NCBI GenBank assembly: GCA_905199445.1
Contig: CAJKGK010000018.1
Span: 1 to 64,000 of the forward strand
DNA from: an uncultured Lachnospiraceae bacterium
GTDB taxonomy: Bacteria > Bacillota > Clostridia > Lachnospirales > Lachnospiraceae
Direction of reading: 5' to 3'
Length of the DNA stretch: 64,000 bases
The translations under genes were made by a program, and so were the position numbers. The notes beneath the pieces are model-generated. The model saw only the letters and a program-made list of their open reading frames with translations, did no database searches and was not told the origin of the DNA. Position 1 is the stretch's first letter, and every line of letters begins with the position of its first letter. Positions 60,391 to 64,000 of the stretch are shown here, piece after piece.

Positions 60391-61529
60391 ATCAGTTCTC
60401 CTTTCACAAATGTATCTTTCACATTATAATCTTTATCCAGAATCACAACATCCCCGTCCTTGCCCACATCAAGGCTTCCGATACGTTCGTCCATACCTAC
60501 GGCCCTGGCCGGATTCATCGTCAACATTGGAAGAATCTCCTCCAAAGGCCGCTGCGTAAATGTTATAAGATTTTTAAGCGCCTGTCCGGTTGTAAGGGTA
60601 CTGCCTGCTCTTGTACCGTTAGATTTCAATTTGGCATCCCCGCCTTCCACAACAACCTCATTAACCCCCAGCTTGTACGCCCCGTCAGGCAGTCCCGCAG
60701 CCATGATCGAATCGGTCACGGCAATCATCCGGTCAATGCCTTTGATTTTAATCAGAAAACGTACGGTTCCCGGATGCAGATGACGGCCGTCGCAAATAGC
60801 CTCACAATAAATATCCGATTCCAAAACAGCACCCATAATGGCAGGATAATGCTGGTGCAGAAGCTTCATGGCATTGAGCACATGGGTTGCCGACACGGCA
60901 CCATTGCGGATACACTGCCATGCAGTTTCATAATCCGCGCCGGAATGGCCGATGGCCACGGCGATTCCCATCTGACGAATCTCGGGTATGGCCTGTGCAA
61001 TCCCCTCAACCTCCGGAGAAACAGTAATGTAGCGAATATTTCCGTCTGCAGCTTTCTGGTAAGCGGCAAGCAGCTCCAAATCCGGCTTTAACAGCAGATG
61101 TTCCGGCATGGCCCCCTTATATTCTTTGGCCAGGAACGGGCCTTCCAGATGAATCCCCATTAAATCGGCACAGTTTTTGTGATCAGCCCGATGGGCCATC
61201 GCCTGTTGGATACAATAAAACGTCTGTTCCGGAGTATCTGTCAAAATAGAACACAGCCAGGATGTCGTTCCGCAGCCGGCAAAGAATCGTCCAATTTTCT
61301 CAAAATCGTCCTTACTGGCAGCATTCACATCCACGCCGCAGCCCCCATGGGTATGGATATCGACAAATCCCGGCACAACATAATGGCCGCGGGCATCATA
61401 AATCTCATCTCCTGAAACAGGCGTTCCATGACATACAACGGCACCGATACGTCCGTTTTCCAAAAGCAGATCTGCATCTTTAAATTTCCCGTCTGCATAT
61501 ACCCGGCCGCCTGTTACCCATTTTCTCAT
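60381..61529 (-). CDS. nagA: N-acetylglucosamine-6-phosphate deacetylase
   Basis: 382 aa amidohydrolase. Metal site: HTH in GFVDIHTHGGCGVD, Glu in GIHLEGPF, His in AIGHSGADYE and catalytic Asp in IAVTDSIMAAG. Removes acetate from GlcNAc-6-phosphate or GalNAc-6-phosphate. ATG 61529 is 8 nt after GGAGG; a GTG two codons upstream is the alternative. It lies 62 nt after the NagB-like gene and overlaps the aldolase. Confidence 0.93.
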   Translation of the reverse strand: MRKWVTGGRVYADGKFKDADLLLENGRIGAVVCHGTPVSGDEIYDARGHYVVPGFVDIHTHGGCGVDVNAASKDDFEKIGRFFAGCGTTSWLCSILTDTPEQTFYCIQQAMAHRADHKNCADLMGIHLEGPFLAKEYKGAMPEHLLLKPDLELLAAYQKAADGNIRYITVSPEVEGIAQAIPEIRQMGIAVAIGHSGADYETAWQCIRNGAVSATHVLNAMKLLHQHYPAIMGAVLESDIYCEAICDGRHLHPGTVRFLIKIKGIDRMIAVTDSIMAAGLPDGAYKLGVNEVVVEGGDAKLKSNGTRAGSTLTTGQALKNLITFTQRPLEEILPMLTMNPARAVGMDERIGSLDVGKDGDVVILDKDYNVKDTFVKGELICH

Positions 61530-61591
61530 ACACACATCCTCCCCTTTAATTATTTTTTAAGCCTTCTGTTCATTTGAAAAAACACGCCCGA

Positions 61592-62416
61592 TCAATCCTC
61601 AAGGGCAGCCACATACTCTGTAATCTTCAGCTGAATATCCGGGTGATCTGTCAGCAGAGAAACCGGGAAATCCGTCGTCCGTTCACCATAGGCCACGCGT
61701 CTTACCACAGCTCTGTGCCAGTTTCTAAAACATCCCAGACGTATTTTTCTGGCATGAGCAATTTCATACATACCAATGGTCACACAGTCATGAGGCATAT
61801 CCTCAAGCGCACCGCCAAAGTCTCCGATGGCATTGGCTGTACGGGTTTCTTTGGTAATTTCCAAAACCCTTGTCTTCTGAGCCAGAAATTCCTGCTCACT
61901 AAGACTTGGATCTGCCTCATTAAAAGCCACATGCCCGTTAATGCCAATACCGCCAAAACAGATATCCACTCCGCCCAGCTTTTCGATCAGCTCAGGAATA
62001 TAGGATAAATTTTGAGGATCCGGGAAAATCCGCTGCGACTGAGGCATTACCAGCTCCGGATCGATCCGGCTGTAAACCTGCCTGTCCATAAACCCACGAA
62101 AACTTAGCGGATGATCCTTAGACACCCATGTCTGATCATCATTAAGATATTCATCCATATTAATAAACCATACATTTTTCAAACTGATCCTTTCACGGTT
62201 CACCATATCCACAAAATACGGATACTGTCCCACCGGGCCTACAGGACATATAAAAACCGTCGTCTCCCCGGCTGCGTTATGTGCTTTAATTTCCTCCGCC
62301 ATCTCTCTGGCCATGGATGAAAAAACCTGGGCATTATCTTTCATGACCAGCACCGGCAGCTTTGGACCATTGGCCAGCAGCTGCTCCTTTGTATACAGGT
62401 AGTATTCATGTCTCAT
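61592..62416 (-). CDS. NagB-family (glucosamine-6-phosphate deaminase-like) protein, divergent active site
   Basis: 274 aa of the NagB/6-phosphogluconolactonase family. The proton-abstracting Asp88 is kept (FINMDEY). In the ring-opening triad, the usual GxDGHIAFNEP reads GIGINGHVAFNEA: Asp becomes Asn160, His162 and Glu167 remain. The phosphate loop TGGTP is GPVGQYP (60-66). So this is a separate subfamily whose substrate may not be glucosamine-6-phosphate. ATG 62416 is 8 nt after AAAGG; the ATG 9 nt upstream is too close. First gene of nagB-nagA-aldolase, divergent from a LacI-type regulator. Confidence 0.82.
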   Translation of the reverse strand: MRHEYYLYTKEQLLANGPKLPVLVMKDNAQVFSSMAREMAEEIKAHNAAGETTVFICPVGPVGQYPYFVDMVNRERISLKNVWFINMDEYLNDDQTWVSKDHPLSFRGFMDRQVYSRIDPELVMPQSQRIFPDPQNLSYIPELIEKLGGVDICFGGIGINGHVAFNEADPSLSEQEFLAQKTRVLEITKETRTANAIGDFGGALEDMPHDCVTIGMYEIAHARKIRLGCFRNWHRAVVRRVAYGERTTDFPVSLLTDHPDIQLKITEYVAALED

Positions 62417-62524
62417 GTGTCTCATCCTTTCCCCACAATCAGGCGAACCTATAGCCGCCCCAAAATCCCATTTGACATTTCATCTAATTTTTTTTACAGG
62501 ATATTATATTTTTCCGTCAATTTG

Positions 62525-62553
62525 ATTATACGCTGTAATTTTTTTCAATTCAA
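62525..62553 (-). promoter_or_regulatory. Promoter of the nagB-nagA-aldolase operon
   Basis: Minus-strand TTGAAT (62548-62553), 17-nt spacer, perfect TATAAT (62525-62530), about 110 nt upstream of the NagB-like start. Confidence 0.7.
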
Positions 62554-62594
62554 CAAACTTTGGTCATCTTTTTAGGTAAAACCCTGTATATTTA

Positions 62595-62607
62595 GGCAAA
62601 CGTTGTC
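62595..62607. promoter_or_regulatory. LacI-type operator between NagB-like and LacI genes
   Basis: GGCAAACGTTGTC, nearly identical to GGCAAACGTTTGTC at 59020-59033. It lies 11 nt upstream of the LacI promoter -35 and 42 nt upstream of the nagB promoter -35. Confidence 0.5.
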
Positions 62608-62617
62608 ATAATATCCA

Positions 62618-62646
62618 TTGTTATTTTTATGAAAATTCTTTATAAT
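62618..62646 (+). promoter_or_regulatory. Promoter of the LacI-type regulator
   Basis: TTGTTA (62618-62623), 17-nt spacer, perfect TATAAT (62641-62646), about 65 nt upstream of the ATG. Confidence 0.7.
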
Positions 62647-62718
62647 AGTAAATATATACAAATTATTTTTAGTTTTCGTGACAGTTCATCACATTTTTCA
62701 GTTTGGAGGTCGCAGCCC

Positions 62719-63765
62719 ATGACATTAAAAGAAATTGCAGAACAAGCCAATGTCTCCATCTCCACCGTTTCCCGGGTCATTAACCAGAAAAAACCGGGCG
62801 CAGCCAGTGCAGAAGTTTCGGAGCGCATCTGGGAAATTGTACGAAAAAGCGGCTATATTCCCAACCGTACAGCACAAAACCTGAAAATGGGCGTCACCAA
62901 TGAGGCCCAGCATATAGAACCCAAAACCATTGCCATTATTTACGCAAGAACCGACTCCTTGTCCACGGATTTTTTCTTTTCACACATAGCAAAGGCCATG
63001 GAGCAGGAATTGTTTAAAAGTAACTACTATCTTAAATATTCCTTTACCTCCCTGGATTTTTCCAATGCTCAGACAGCCGCCCAGATTGCTTCCCTTTCCG
63101 TAGACGGTGTTGTAGTTTTGGGACGTTATGAGAAAACACTTTTTAAATATTTGTCCGAGCAGCATTCCAATGTGATGTATGTAGGCTTAAATCCCATAGA
63201 CTTTAAGTTTGATCAGGTCATCTGCTGTGGCGGAGAAATCGCCAAAACAGCCGTCAATTACCTGTACAGTCTGGGGCATACAAAAATCGGTTATATCGGA
63301 GCCCAGCAAAACGAAATTCGCTATAAAGGTTACAAGCGGGCTCTGGAAAAACTGGATCTGCCTTTCAGGCAGCGCAATGCGGTCAATGTCCGCCAGACGG
63401 CAGACGGCGGATATAAGGCAGCCAATATGCTGATGGATATGGGCTCAGACATCAGTGCCGTTTTCTGTGCCAACGACAACACTGCCATTGGAGCCATGCG
63501 CGCCTTTCAGGAGCGGGGCTACCGTATTCCCCAGGATATTTCCATTATCGGCGTGGATGATATTGAAACCGATCAATATCTGACCCCCATGCTGACCAGT
63601 ATCCACATCCCTCTGGAAGGCCTCGGTAAATGCGCCTCAAAAATACTGATCGACCGTCTAAACGGCGGCCACAGTTTTCCGATGAAAACCATTCTGCCCT
63701 TCTATATCGCCAAAAGAGACAGCTGCGCCAGCCCGTCTAAAGACAGAAAACCTTTTGGCACATAA
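62719..63765 (+). CDS. LacI-family transcriptional regulator
   Basis: 348 aa. N-terminal helix-turn-helix (TLKEIAEQANVSISTVSRVI) with a hinge helix, then a sugar-binding sensor of the periplasmic-binding fold ending SIIGVDDIETDQYLTPMLTS. I chose ATG 62719 because GGAGGT is 8 nt upstream. It is divergent from nagB-nagA-aldolase and ends at a terminator shared with an ABC sugar permease gene on the other side, so it probably controls amino-sugar or related genes on both flanks. Confidence 0.92.
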   Translation: MTLKEIAEQANVSISTVSRVINQKKPGAASAEVSERIWEIVRKSGYIPNRTAQNLKMGVTNEAQHIEPKTIAIIYARTDSLSTDFFFSHIAKAMEQELFKSNYYLKYSFTSLDFSNAQTAAQIASLSVDGVVVLGRYEKTLFKYLSEQHSNVMYVGLNPIDFKFDQVICCGGEIAKTAVNYLYSLGHTKIGYIGAQQNEIRYKGYKRALEKLDLPFRQRNAVNVRQTADGGYKAANMLMDMGSDISAVFCANDNTAIGAMRAFQERGYRIPQDISIIGVDDIETDQYLTPMLTSIHIPLEGLGKCASKILIDRLNGGHSFPMKTILPFYIAKRDSCASPSKDRKPFGT

Positions 63766-63822
63766 AAAACTGTGCGGTCAAAACCACATGCCTTTTCGTG
63801 GTCTTAAACCGCACAGTTTTTT
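63764..63822. terminator. Bidirectional terminator between LacI and sugar ABC permease genes
   Basis: AAAAAACTGTGCGG pairs with CCGCACAGTTTTTT over 14 bp, with an inner AACCAC/GTGGT helix. U-tracts in both directions between convergent genes. Confidence 0.9.
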
Positions 63823-63825
63823 CAT

Positions 63826-64000
63826 TTACTCTTTAACCGCCCCCATGGTAATGCCTCTGACAAAATACTTCTGAAGGAACGGATACACAATAATCACCGG
63901 CAGGATACCTACAACCGCAATGGCCATACGCATTGTCGTCGAAGGCAGGCTTCCCACACTGACGCCGCCCATTTTGGAGGCATTCTGAGATAGATAATTA
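63826..64000 (-). CDS. Carbohydrate ABC transporter permease (MalG type), C-terminal part only
   Basis: The visible 57 codons on the minus strand read NYLSQNASKMGGVSVGSLP and end MAIAVVGILPVIIVYPF followed by LQKYFVRGITMGAVKE and a stop. This is the conserved C-terminus of MalG-like CUT1 sugar permeases. The N-terminal part lies beyond the right window edge. It converges on the LacI-type gene, so the transporter may import the sugar sensed by that regulator. Confidence 0.9.
   Translation of the reverse strand, partial: NYLSQNASKMGGVSVGSLPSTTMRMAIAVVGILPVIIVYPFLQKYFVRGITMGAVKE

Overview
The window looks like a chromosomal segment of an anaerobic gut Firmicute of the class Clostridia, most likely family Lachnospiraceae. 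This rests on gene content rather than a database match: a DUF6465 protein, DUF5662 and DUF3793 proteins, an NfnAB-type electron-bifurcating pair, class C sortase pili, many sugar-uptake systems, AGGAGG ribosome sites and TTGACA/TATAAT promoters. Most genes are on the minus strand.

Layout. 1-5900: the end of a tRNA array (Gly, Pro), then yfcE-type phosphodiesterase, rdgB, a secreted papain-like protease, a THUMP RNA methyltransferase, a rhodanese, a very small Asn/Ser/Lys-repeat protein and a DUF5662 protein. 5900-12000: galT with a divergent AraC-type regulator, an aldehyde dehydrogenase, a DUF6465 protein behind a perfect consensus promoter, and hisS. 12000-19700: a chitobiose/cellobiose-type PTS operon (IIB, IIA, GH1 phospho-glycosidase, IIC, ChbG-type deacetylase, MFS) next to its PRD/LicR-like regulator. 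19900-24600: adenine deaminase, a MATE exporter, a CarD-like-barrel protein of unknown function and the remains of a YafQ-type toxin gene. 24600-33000: araA with an AraR-type operator, an iron-containing alcohol dehydrogenase with a divergent CdaR/PucR-type regulator, a second MATE exporter and a GH20 hexosaminidase. 33200-42100: a complete sortase-assembled pilus operon (1638-aa tip adhesin, major pilin, two class C sortases) with an unusual palindrome-rich, terminator-containing leader. 42200-49750: nfnAB, a polar amino acid ABC transporter, murF, a small Cys-rich protein and a DUF3793 protein.

49800-64000 is the most intriguing part. An AraR-type (GntR/LacI chimera) regulator is followed, on the same strand, by paralogues of glucose-6-phosphate isomerase, LarA racemase, triosephosphate isomerase and phosphofructokinase, and then by an SsuABC/TauABC-like (sulfonate/nitrate family) ABC transporter. 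The catalytic residues of the isomerase paralogues are kept, but their phosphate-binding loops are changed (SKSGTT to AKNFQT in the PGI-like protein; YGGSV and GGAS loops altered in the TIM-like protein). A next-door operon holds a NagB-like protein with an altered phosphate loop and triad, NagA and a class II aldolase, and is divergent from a LacI-type regulator. A shared LacI-type palindrome lies in front of both the transporter operon and the LacI/NagB pair. I infer a glycolysis-like catabolic route for a non-standard acidic sugar; a sulfonated sugar is one concrete, testable possibility, but it is not proven by the sequence.

The window ends in a truncated sugar ABC permease gene. I saw no CRISPR array, rRNA, prophage or intact insertion sequence.
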